Below are positions 14,453 through 22,966 of a stretch of 64,000 bases of DNA, piece by piece. The stretch is from NCBI RefSeq assembly GCF_017084525.1, contig NZ_CP070950.1, forward strand, positions 2,418,001 through 2,482,000. Reading direction: 5' to 3'. The position numbers and the translations under genes are program-made. Below the pieces are notes generated by a model that made no database searches, was not told where the DNA came from, and saw nothing but the letters and a program-made list of their open reading frames with translations. This stretch comes from Conexibacter sp. SYSU D00693 (GTDB lineage: Bacteria > Actinomycetota > Thermoleophilia > Solirubrobacterales > Solirubrobacteraceae). Position 1 is the first letter of the stretch; each line of letters starts with the position of its first letter.

Positions 14453-17212
14453 GTGAACCGGACAGGGACGGCCTCCGTGGCTGACGTCCCCGTTCTCAGC
14501 GGGCCTGCCCTCGACGCGGTCCGCCACCGCGGCAGCCACATGCAGATCATCGCCTCGGCCGGCTCCGGGAAGACCGAGGTCGTCTCGCAGCGGGTCGTCG
14601 ACCTCCTCGCCGATGGCGTCGCGCCGGAGGGCATCGTGGCGTTCACCTTCACGGAGCGCGCAGCGGCGGAACTCAAGGATCGGATCACGAAGCGAGTGGA
14701 GACGCGCCTCGGGCGCGAGACGCTCGACAGGCTCAACGGCCTGTTCGTGGGCACGATCCACGCCTACTGCTTCCGGTTCTTGCAGCAGCACGTTCCTCGG
14801 TACGAGACGTACGACGTCCTCGATGACAACCAGCTGACCGCGTTTCTGTCGCGTGAGGCTCGGCGGCTTGACGTGCGTCAGCTCGATCCGGGTGACCGCC
14901 TGTTCGCATCGATCGATGCCTTCCTGACCGGCGTCGACGTCGTCGAGAACGAGATGCTCGACCCGAAGTCCGTCCCCGACCCCTTCGGGACGGTCCTTCG
15001 CGACTACTACGAGACGCTCGAGCGCTACCGACTACTGACGTATGGGCAGCAGATCGTCCGCGCGGTCCGCGAGCTCCAACGGCCCGAGCTCGCGTCGAGC
15101 ATCCACGAGACGCTCCGTCAGCTGATCGTCGACGAGTACCAGGACATCAACCCGGCGCAGGAGCGGCTGATCGAGCTCCTCGCCGGCCCCGACGTCGAGC
15201 TGTGCGTCGTCGGCGACGACCAGCAGGCGATCTACCAATGGCGCGGGTCAGACGTTTCCAACATCGTCACCTTCGCAACCCGGTACGACAACGTCGCCAC
15301 ATTCGCGATCACGACGAACTACCGGTCGCGCCCGCAGCTCATCGCCGCCGCCAACAAGTTTGCCGAGTCGATCCCGGATCGGCTCGACAAGCAGATGCTG
15401 CCGTCACGAACGTCGGCCGGCCCGCGCCCCGAGGTCGTCGTCTGGGACGAGGACACCGCAGCCGACGAAGCCGGACAGATCGCGTGGCTGGTCGACGAGC
15501 TGATCAGCGCCGGCGTGCCCCCGCGCGACATCGCGGTGCTCGTGCGTGGCCGGGCCTCCTACAAGGCGCTGACCGACCAGTTCGCGACGTTCGGCATCCC
15601 GGTGCAGCCGGGCGGCAGGACCGGGTTGTTCGACCAGCCCGAAGGTCGCGTCCTCGGCAGGACCACGGCGTGGCTGAGCGACGTCGACTGGCGCGACCCG
15701 TACCAGCGTGGCAACCCGGTCACCGAGCGCGACCTCCTCGACGAGTTCCAAGCCGCGTTCCATCTCGACGACGCAGCGCGGAATCGTCTGCGCCGAGTTC
15801 TGCTCGACTGGAAGGCGGCCGTCCCGAGGACGGACCGCACCGCCGACCTCGTAGGCGAGCTCTACGAACTGCTCACGGTCCTGGAGGTCCGGGAGTGGGA
15901 TCTCGGCGACCCGCTCGAGGTGAATCGGCTCGGGACGCTCGCGAGGTTCTCCGCCTTGCTAGCCGACTACGAGTCCGTCCGTCGGCGGGCCCGACCCGAC
16001 GCGGCCGCCGCGGGGGAGCAGGTCGGCGGCGAGAGCCGAGGCATCTGGTACTACCGCAACCTCGCCCTCCACATCATCAACTACGCGCAGGGCGCGTTCG
16101 AGGGCTTCGATGGCGAGGACGACTTCGCGCTCAACGCGATCGACCTGACCACCGTCCACCGCGCGAAGGGCTTGGAGTGGCCCGCGGTCTTCGTGCCGGC
16201 CGTCACCGCGAAGCGATTCCCGTCCTCGCGGACCGGCGAGGTCCGCGACTGGCTCGTCCCTCGCTCGATGTTCGACGCGCCGCGCTACGAGGGCAGCGAT
16301 GCCGACGAGCGTCGGCTCTTCTACGTCGCGATGACTCGCGCGCGCGACTGGCTCTCGGTCTCGCGACATCAACGCGTCACCAAACAGCGGGTCGCGCAGA
16401 GCCCGTACCACGCAGAGCTCTCAGAACACGCCACTTCCCCCGACGACATCCATCTGCCGCCGATCGAGCCGCGCGGCGAGGGCGACGACGCCGAGCTCCT
16501 GATCACGTTCAGCGAGCTGGCTTCGTTCATCGACTGCGGGATGGCCTACCGGCTGCGCAAACTCATCGGCTTCCAGCCTCGGCTCGCCCCCGAGCTCGGC
16601 TACGGCAAGGCGGTCCACCACGTCCTGCGCCGCGTCGCCGAGACGACACGCGACACCGGGCACGTTCCGACCTCATCCGAGATCGACGCCCTCCTCGACT
16701 CGAGCTTCTTCCTCCCGACGGCGAACAAGGTCGCGCACCGACAGCTCAAGGACGCCGCTCGCCGCCTGATCACGACGTACGCGACCAAGCACGAGGGCGA
16801 TCTCCATCGCATCTGGGAGACGGAGCGTCCCTTCGAGCTCCACCTCGACGGCGTCACGGTCAGCGGCCGCGCCGACGTCATCCTCGATCACGAGGGCGGC
16901 GTCCCGACCGCTCTGGCGTTGGTCGACTACAAGACGTCGGTCCGTGGAACCGCGCTCGATCACGCCCTGCAGCTCCAGGTCTATGCCAACGCCGGGCTGC
17001 GCGAGGGCCTCGATGTTCGCGCCGCGTTCGTCCACGACCTCAAGCGGGCTGCGCGGGACCCCGTCGGCGTTGCTCCGGGGGACATCCAGGCCGCGGAGAA
17101 GACGGTGACCGACGCCGCCGCTCGGATCCGGGCGCGGGAGTACACGCCGAACCCGGGGGTCGCGTGCCGAAGCTGCGAGGTGCGCTCAGTCTGCAAGCAC
17201 GCGCAGCCCTGA
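14453..17212 (+). CDS. UvrD/Rep-family helicase with C-terminal RecB-like nuclease
   Basis: A 919-residue SF1A helicase-nuclease. Walker A is ASAGSGKT (residues 34-41), followed by motif Ia TFTERAAAEL, the Walker B/II segment VDEYQDINPAQ near residue 226, motif III GDDQQAIYQWRG, motif IV NYRS, motif V TVHRAKGLEW and motif VI VAMTRARDWL. The C-terminal PD-(D/E)XK core shows GRADVIL and LVDYKTS near residues 805-828. It is bracketed by a Cys near 695 and CRSCEVRSVC at 904-913, as in Fe-S RecB/AddB-type nucleases. GTG 14477 is a good alternative start because AGGGA precedes it. It converges on the Mod gene with 10 bp between stops. It resembles stand-alone DNA end-processing enzymes of defence islands; no Gabija GajA partner is present. 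Confidence 0.9.
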   Translation: MNRTGTASVADVPVLSGPALDAVRHRGSHMQIIASAGSGKTEVVSQRVVDLLADGVAPEGIVAFTFTERAAAELKDRITKRVETRLGRETLDRLNGLFVGTIHAYCFRFLQQHVPRYETYDVLDDNQLTAFLSREARRLDVRQLDPGDRLFASIDAFLTGVDVVENEMLDPKSVPDPFGTVLRDYYETLERYRLLTYGQQIVRAVRELQRPELASSIHETLRQLIVDEYQDINPAQERLIELLAGPDVELCVVGDDQQAIYQWRGSDVSNIVTFATRYDNVATFAITTNYRSRPQLIAAANKFAESIPDRLDKQMLPSRTSAGPRPEVVVWDEDTAADEAGQIAWLVDELISAGVPPRDIAVLVRGRASYKALTDQFATFGIPVQPGGRTGLFDQPEGRVLGRTTAWLSDVDWRDPYQRGNPVTERDLLDEFQAAFHLDDAARNRLRRVLLDWKAAVPRTDRTADLVGELYELLTVLEVREWDLGDPLEVNRLGTLARFSALLADYESVRRRARPDAAAAGEQVGGESRGIWYYRNLALHIINYAQGAFEGFDGEDDFALNAIDLTTVHRAKGLEWPAVFVPAVTAKRFPSSRTGEVRDWLVPRSMFDAPRYEGSDADERRLFYVAMTRARDWLSVSRHQRVTKQRVAQSPYHAELSEHATSPDDIHLPPIEPRGEGDDAELLITFSELASFIDCGMAYRLRKLIGFQPRLAPELGYGKAVHHVLRRVAETTRDTGHVPTSSEIDALLDSSFFLPTANKVAHRQLKDAARRLITTYATKHEGDLHRIWETERPFELHLDGVTVSGRADVILDHEGGVPTALALVDYKTSVRGTALDHALQLQVYANAGLREGLDVRAAFVHDLKRAARDPVGVAPGDIQAAEKTVTDAAARIRAREYTPNPGVACRSCEVRSVCKHAQP

Positions 17213-17222
17213 ACCAGCCGGT

Positions 17223-19907
17223 TCAGACGTCGAAGACCTTCAGGACCTCGTCGCCATAGTCGTTGACGACCTTGACGGCGATGCGGCCGGAGTCGGGCCG
17301 GGCGAACGGTCGCGACGTCGTGCCGTAAAGCTCGGCCCAGGCTTCCTCATCGATGTCTGCCTTCAGCGCCTTCTTGAGCTTCTCGTAGGGCTTCTGGTTC
17401 CCGGTGAAGTAGCAGTGGCGCACGAAGAACGACTCGCCGTCGTACGCCGTGTCGATCATCCACAGCGCGATCTGACCGGTGTCGTTGCTCCGTAGCTCGC
17501 CGGTGTTCGGGTCGTACACATCGACGCCCTTCAGCTCGACGCGCAGCTCGTCGCCGTCCTTGGTGATCTCAACGTCGGGCTCGCCGAAGACCGTGAAGAG
17601 GTTCCCGGCGCCGGTCTTCTTCAGCTCTTCGCCCATCACGAGGTCGGCGTTCATGCGCACCAGCAGCACTGGGATTCGTCCGAGGCGCCGCTCGGCTGCC
17701 ACCTCGGCGAAGTCGTCGGCTGAGGCCGCGTATTCGGCCTGTGCGCCGAGGACCTGGGGGTCGAACGCGAACGCGAGCACACACAAGAGGTCGAGTTCGT
17801 TGTCCTTGATCGCCTCACGAGCGGCGTCCTTCACAAAACCAGGCCCGACCGTCCCGTACTGTGAGCCGATCGTGATGCCGATGCGCTTGGGCGTGCCTTC
17901 CTCTGCGTCTTGCCGCGTTGCGACCGCCTGGATATACGTGCCCGCGTAGGTTTCAACGGCATCGAGTTCGAGGCGCTCGTTGCGTCGCCCGTTCTGGATC
18001 CCGGCAGCCTGAAGGTTCGCCATGATCGACTGCTCGAAGTCGGCGTCGCCATGACCCGGATCGGTAACCGTGTCGGCGTTCATCGCACCGCCGTCTCCGA
18101 TTGCGCTGCCGGCGAAGCCGAGCGAGCGATGCGGCGACAGCGATTCGACAGTGAATGGCCCGGCGACCCGAACCTTCTTCTTATCCTCGTAGGGCTTGTC
18201 GTAGAGCAACTCGTACTCTGCGTGCCGCTTGATGGCCGCGTCAATCTCCTCTCGCGATATCGCGTCCACTATGTCCGGATTGTTGGCGATCGAGCCGAGA
18301 GTGATCCGCTGCACCCGCTCGTAGACAAAGCCATGGCGAATGTCGTTCGTCGGCTTCATCGGCGGTAGCGGTTCCGCAGAGAGCTCGCTCTCCTTCTGCC
18401 GCCCCGTTTCTGAATCGCTGAGGAGAAAATAGGGGAAGCGCGACCCCATCAACCGCTGTCGTGCGAGTGTCAGCGCGACTCGAGATGTGTCGACCGTGAT
18501 CCAGCGACGCCCCCAGTGCTCGGCGACCGCCGCGGTCGTTCCAGAACCGCACGTGGGGTCGAGGACCAGGTCGCCCGGATCGGTGGCCATGAGCAAGCAG
18601 CGCTCAATGACCTTCGGAGATGTCTGCACGACGTAGATCTTCTCCGCGGCAAAGCCGGAGATGACTGTGTCGTCCCACAGGTTGGTGTACGGCGCGAACG
18701 GAAAGTCCGTCGCAAGTCGCTTGTAGCGCAACCGTTTACCAATCGGAACCACCCTGTTGGCGAACACCAAGCGCGAGAGACCGTCGCGATGAGTCTTCCA
18801 ATGCGTGTTCGGCGGGACCGAGTACTCGGTTCCCTCAAACTCAAACGGCTGACTCCCAACCTCCGATGCACCGGAGGACGACATGTCTCCAGGCATGAAG
18901 CGAGCCGCACCCTCTGGGATGTCAACCGTGCCAAGAACTTCATCGCGCGTCGCCCGCCTAACCCCGTCCTCGCCGAGGTCGAGCATCGTGTACTGCTCTC
19001 GGAGAGTGTGGGCCGGTCGTTCTTTCCAGAGGCCCCGATACTTCACGACGTCGCGGTCGGCCGCATACCACAGCAGTCGATCAGAGACTGAGTCGAGATA
19101 GGCGGCGCCGCGTCCGCTGGTAGTGAAATACGAAACGTCGGCAACGAAGTTCTCGCTGCCGAATACCTCATCCATCAATGACCGAACGAGATGAACATTC
19201 TCGTCGCCGATCTGCACAAAGCACGACCCACTATCTGTCAGTAGGTCTCGCGCCGCGACCAGCCGATCCCGTAGATACGTGAGGTACGAATGGATGCCGA
19301 GCTCCCACGTATCCCGGAAGGCCTTGATCTGCTCGACCTCACGCGTAGCGTCGGCGAGCTTGCCGTCCTTGACCTCGCGCTTCCGCGCTGAGGACTGCCA
19401 GTTGCTTCCGAACTTGATGCCGTATGGCGGGTCGATGTACACCATCTGGACCTTGCCGCGGAGCGCCTCGCGCTCTGCCAGACTCGCCATGACGTTGAGC
19501 GAGTCGCCCAGGATCATGCGGTTCGACCAGTTCGCGTCGTGCTCATAGAACTCGACGTTCTCGAGCGCGTCGAGCCCGTCGAAGGACTCGAACAGCGTCA
19601 GCTCCGGCTCGTCCTCAGAACGCTCCGCCGTGCGCCGTAGGTTCTCGATCAGGACCCGCGGGTCGATCTTCTCTTGGATGTAGATCGGGGGCGCTTCTGC
19701 GACGAGGTCCTCGCCGTCGAGCTCGTCCTTGCCCTTCCAGACGAGCTGCGGATCGAGGGTAGGGTCGCGTGGATACCGGACCTCCACGGGCTGCTCGATC
19801 TCGGGTGCAACGAACTCGTGCGCGTCGGCCGTCGGGATGTTCGTGCGCTTGTCGGCGTGGGTGATCGCGTCGACGGGCGTCGGGCCGCTCTTCTTCTTGG
19901 GTGGCAT
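17223..19907 (-). CDS. Type III Mod-like adenine-specific DNA methyltransferase
   Basis: An 894-residue N6-adenine methyltransferase of the beta class. The catalytic DPPY motif comes first (MVYIDPPYG, near residue 159) and the AdoMet-binding motif later (LDPTCGSGTT, near 447), the order used by type III Mod subunits. The long C-terminal half (about residues 500-894), with ELKGVDVYDPNTGE and a conserved tail, is larger than in simple methyltransferases and may bind the partner helicase. It is the third gene of the sacsin-Res-Mod operon, starting 11 bp after the Res stop. Modification of host DNA for self-protection is the expected role. The target sequence cannot be read from the protein. Confidence 0.9.
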   Translation of the reverse strand: MPPKKKSGPTPVDAITHADKRTNIPTADAHEFVAPEIEQPVEVRYPRDPTLDPQLVWKGKDELDGEDLVAEAPPIYIQEKIDPRVLIENLRRTAERSEDEPELTLFESFDGLDALENVEFYEHDANWSNRMILGDSLNVMASLAEREALRGKVQMVYIDPPYGIKFGSNWQSSARKREVKDGKLADATREVEQIKAFRDTWELGIHSYLTYLRDRLVAARDLLTDSGSCFVQIGDENVHLVRSLMDEVFGSENFVADVSYFTTSGRGAAYLDSVSDRLLWYAADRDVVKYRGLWKERPAHTLREQYTMLDLGEDGVRRATRDEVLGTVDIPEGAARFMPGDMSSSGASEVGSQPFEFEGTEYSVPPNTHWKTHRDGLSRLVFANRVVPIGKRLRYKRLATDFPFAPYTNLWDDTVISGFAAEKIYVVQTSPKVIERCLLMATDPGDLVLDPTCGSGTTAAVAEHWGRRWITVDTSRVALTLARQRLMGSRFPYFLLSDSETGRQKESELSAEPLPPMKPTNDIRHGFVYERVQRITLGSIANNPDIVDAISREEIDAAIKRHAEYELLYDKPYEDKKKVRVAGPFTVESLSPHRSLGFAGSAIGDGGAMNADTVTDPGHGDADFEQSIMANLQAAGIQNGRRNERLELDAVETYAGTYIQAVATRQDAEEGTPKRIGITIGSQYGTVGPGFVKDAAREAIKDNELDLLCVLAFAFDPQVLGAQAEYAASADDFAEVAAERRLGRIPVLLVRMNADLVMGEELKKTGAGNLFTVFGEPDVEITKDGDELRVELKGVDVYDPNTGELRSNDTGQIALWMIDTAYDGESFFVRHCYFTGNQKPYEKLKKALKADIDEEAWAELYGTTSRPFARPDSGRIAVKVVNDYGDEVLKVFDV

Positions 19908-19918
19908 CTCCTATCTCC

Positions 19919-22900
19919 CTACCGCGCCACGCCAAGGAGGTCGCGGTCGTTGACGTACAGCTTGCGGATTGCGTTCTCGACCGCCTCGGCCTGGTCGGCC
20001 AAGGCGGGGTTGCCGATCTCCACGTAGCCCCACACGCCGGCCTGCCCCCAGTTGTTCACGGCCGCGCACCACTGGTCGCGCGCCGTGGTCGCCTTGGCGC
20101 CCGCCGCGCTCGCGGACTTCATCGTTCCCGACACCTCGATGATGAGCGTGCGGTCGACGTCATCGTGTTCGGTCTCGAGACGCACGAGGAAGTCTGGGAC
20201 ATATTCATGGGTCGACCCTTGGTGCACGTACGGGATCGTGAATCCAAGTCGCTCGTTCTTGACGTAGGAGAGCACGCGGCTGTCACGCTCGAGGATCTGT
20301 GCGAGCCCTTCCTCCCACGAGTTGCCCTTCAGTCCATCGAGGACCACGTGGTTGAGCGGGGACTTGGTCGGCGGCGGATCCATGACGACCTTCCGGGTGA
20401 GGTAGCGAACTTCGTCCGTGCTTCCCTTCGGATCAAAGCGGCGGATGATCGGCATCACGAGCGGCGCGCGGCTGCCCGGCCGGTGGACGATCGACCCGAA
20501 GACCTTCTCCGCGGCCTGCGCACAGGCCTGCGTGAGGAGCAGGTAGCCGATGGTCGTGTCCTTGGCCGTCGTGACGCACTCGTCGAGCCACTGCTTGCTG
20601 ATTGCGACGAGACGTGGGTAGAGCCACGGCTTCTCGACTCCGTCCATCGCGGCGAAGAACTCCTCACGCGTGATGAGGGCCTTCGCGATCGCGTACGCGA
20701 CGCGCTGCGGCCGGGCGTCGCGCATCTCGTCGAGGTCGACTGTCGCCGCCGCGCCCACGATGCCCTGGTTCTTGACCCATAGCGCGACCGACTCTTGGTC
20801 GAGATGCAGCAGTGAGTCGTCGCCGAACGCTGGTTCGAGCTCGTCGTCGGGCAGTTCGATCCGGTACCCGTCGAGCTTGGGGAAGCGGATCGAGAGGTCG
20901 GCGCGGTCGAGCAACGCGCGGACCTCGATTGCCGGTCGCGGATCCTTGCCCTTGGGCGGGGTCTTGTCGCCGGGGATGAAGCTGAACGGCACGCCGTAGA
21001 CCTCGGCGTACTCCGGTGCGTAGTGGCCGGTGTCGGGCGCGACCGCGTAGCTGCGTCGCCGGAGTCCTCGGCCTACGACCTGCTCGCAGAGGAGCTGACT
21101 GCGGAACGGACGGACGCCGAGAACGTGAGTCACCGTGTTCGCGTCCCACCCCTCGGTGAGCATAGAGACGGACACCACGCAGCGGATGTGCTCCCCGAGC
21201 TTGCCCTTCTTGCCGATCGTGTTCATCGCCTCGCGCAGGAGGTCTCCGTCTGTGAGCTTGTCCGGGTCGGCGCCTGGGTTACGGTCGAGGTAGGCGCGCT
21301 TGAAGGCCGCGATCTCTTGGGCCGCGTCCTTCTTGAACTCTCGGGTGAGCGGTTCACCCGACTCGATCTGCGCCGAGTCGACGAGCAGCGTGCGTTGGCG
21401 TGTGGTCCAAGAGCCGTCGACGACGTTGCTGAGCAGCGGAAGATTGCCGGGGACGAATTGTTTGGTGCCGTCGGACTTTTCGAACTCGCGGCCGGCGATC
21501 CAGTCGAACACGAGCTTTGAGACGACGGTGTTCGGACAGACGACGATCAGCACCGGCGGCGGCTCTCCGAGGTGAGCGAGCTCCCTCTCGTAGGTCTCGT
21601 GGTTCTGCTCGTAGCTGCGGTAGAGGCTGCGCATGGCGCCTTCGAGGACGACGGGTGGAACCCAGCCGGTCGCTCCGAAGTCGACGTCCTTCTTGAGCTT
21701 CTTGGGGAGCGGAGGGTCGATCTTGTCCCACAGGTCCCGGTAGGCGAGGCCCTTCTCGGGCGCGTCGTCGTCGACCGGGATGCGCGGCACCTTGACGATG
21801 CCCGACTCGATCGCGTCCATCAGGGAGAAGTCGCTCACCGTCCAGGGAAAGATGAACCCCTCGTTGTAGCCGGAGCCCTTCAGGTAGTACGGGGTGGCGG
21901 ACAGGTCGTAGACGGTCTTGACACCGGCTGCACGGTGCAGGTCTGCGATGCCGCGGAACCACACGCGAGCCTCGCGGTTGCGCTCCTCGTCTTCCTTTTC
22001 GGCGTCCTCGTCGGGACGTTCGAGGAGCTTGTCCTGGTAGCAATGGTGCGCCTCGTCGTTGAGGACGACCACTTCGCCCTTCCCAGAGCCGAGTCGTCCG
22101 AGGATCCGCGCGGCGACGTGCTGCGGGGTCTCGCGAAACGCGTCCGCCACCTCAGGCTTGCCTCCCCGCAGCAGCTTGCGGGTGGTCGCGGAGACGCCCT
22201 TGATCTCCTTCGCATCCTTGGGCAGGAAGGCGTGGTAGTTGATGATCTCCACCTGGGCCTGGAGCACCGCCTCCCAGAGGTCGGGCGGTACGAGGTCGCG
22301 CTCTCGGTAGTAGCTGTCGTCGCGCTCCGGCTTCAGCACGCCGAGGCGGTCGCGGATCGTGATGCCGGGGGCGATGACGAGGAACCGCTTCGCGAAGCGC
22401 GCATCCCGTGGAGCGTGGACCTTGTTGACCGTCAGCCAGGCGATCAGCATTGCCATGACGACGGTCTTGCCGGTTCCGGTCGCCATCTTCAGCGCAACAC
22501 GGGGAAGCCCATCGTTGTGGAGGTCGTTCTCGGGCTCGAGCCTGCGGCGGTAGTCCGCGGTCCCGTGGCGGCCGGCGATCTCTGCGAGGAAGATCGCCGT
22601 CTCGACAGCCTCGCGCTGGCAGAAGAGCACAGGCTCCTCGCGGTCGCTCCAGTAGGTGAGGAGCTTGCGCGTATACGGGGTCACCCCGTTCCAGTTGTTT
22701 GCACGCCAGCGCTCGACCTCACGACGGATGTCGTTGATGAGCGTGTTCTGCTCGCGGCGCTCGCCGGTCACGTCGAAGTCCATCGCGATGGTGTCGCTGG
22801 CGGCCGCCTTGCCCTTCCTGCTGACCGGGACCGGAATGAAGGACTCGCTCGGTCGGCGCCCCGGAAGGATCTCGCCGGTCGGCCCTTGCTCGCCGAGCTC

Positions 22901-22966
22901 GAAGTGCGCCGCCGGAGGTTCGTACGGCGAGTTCAGGATCGGGTTGCTGAGGTCGTGGGTAGTCAT
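19919..22966 (-). CDS. Type III Res-like DEAD/DEAH helicase-nuclease
   Basis: A 1015-residue SF2 helicase. Walker A is KMATGTGKT (near residue 164), the DEAH box is LNDEAHH (near 303), motif III is LSATPYYL, and motifs V-VI are SMLTEGWDANTVTHVLG and QVVGRGLRRRSY. The C-terminal domain has the Res-type nuclease fold: EYVPDFLVRL then LIIEVSGTMK near residues 930-950. The usual E-x-K lysine position is occupied by Ser (EVS), with a Lys four residues later, so cleavage activity is uncertain. Its ATG overlaps the TGA of the sacsin-like gene (ATGA), and Mod follows 11 bp downstream. Restriction by ATP-driven translocation is known for the family; here it is inference. Confidence 0.9.
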   Translation of the reverse strand: MTTHDLSNPILNSPYEPPAAHFELGEQGPTGEILPGRRPSESFIPVPVSRKGKAAASDTIAMDFDVTGERREQNTLINDIRREVERWRANNWNGVTPYTRKLLTYWSDREEPVLFCQREAVETAIFLAEIAGRHGTADYRRRLEPENDLHNDGLPRVALKMATGTGKTVVMAMLIAWLTVNKVHAPRDARFAKRFLVIAPGITIRDRLGVLKPERDDSYYRERDLVPPDLWEAVLQAQVEIINYHAFLPKDAKEIKGVSATTRKLLRGGKPEVADAFRETPQHVAARILGRLGSGKGEVVVLNDEAHHCYQDKLLERPDEDAEKEDEERNREARVWFRGIADLHRAAGVKTVYDLSATPYYLKGSGYNEGFIFPWTVSDFSLMDAIESGIVKVPRIPVDDDAPEKGLAYRDLWDKIDPPLPKKLKKDVDFGATGWVPPVVLEGAMRSLYRSYEQNHETYERELAHLGEPPPVLIVVCPNTVVSKLVFDWIAGREFEKSDGTKQFVPGNLPLLSNVVDGSWTTRQRTLLVDSAQIESGEPLTREFKKDAAQEIAAFKRAYLDRNPGADPDKLTDGDLLREAMNTIGKKGKLGEHIRCVVSVSMLTEGWDANTVTHVLGVRPFRSQLLCEQVVGRGLRRRSYAVAPDTGHYAPEYAEVYGVPFSFIPGDKTPPKGKDPRPAIEVRALLDRADLSIRFPKLDGYRIELPDDELEPAFGDDSLLHLDQESVALWVKNQGIVGAAATVDLDEMRDARPQRVAYAIAKALITREEFFAAMDGVEKPWLYPRLVAISKQWLDECVTTAKDTTIGYLLLTQACAQAAEKVFGSIVHRPGSRAPLVMPIIRRFDPKGSTDEVRYLTRKVVMDPPPTKSPLNHVVLDGLKGNSWEEGLAQILERDSRVLSYVKNERLGFTIPYVHQGSTHEYVPDFLVRLETEHDDVDRTLIIEVSGTMKSASAAGAKATTARDQWCAAVNNWGQAGVWGYVEIGNPALADQAEAVENAIRKLYVNDRDLLGVAR

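Noticed and set aside
14453-17212. Gabija GajB
   Set aside because: The protein has its own RecB-like nuclease, is much longer than GajB, and no GajA-like OLD nuclease is adjacent.
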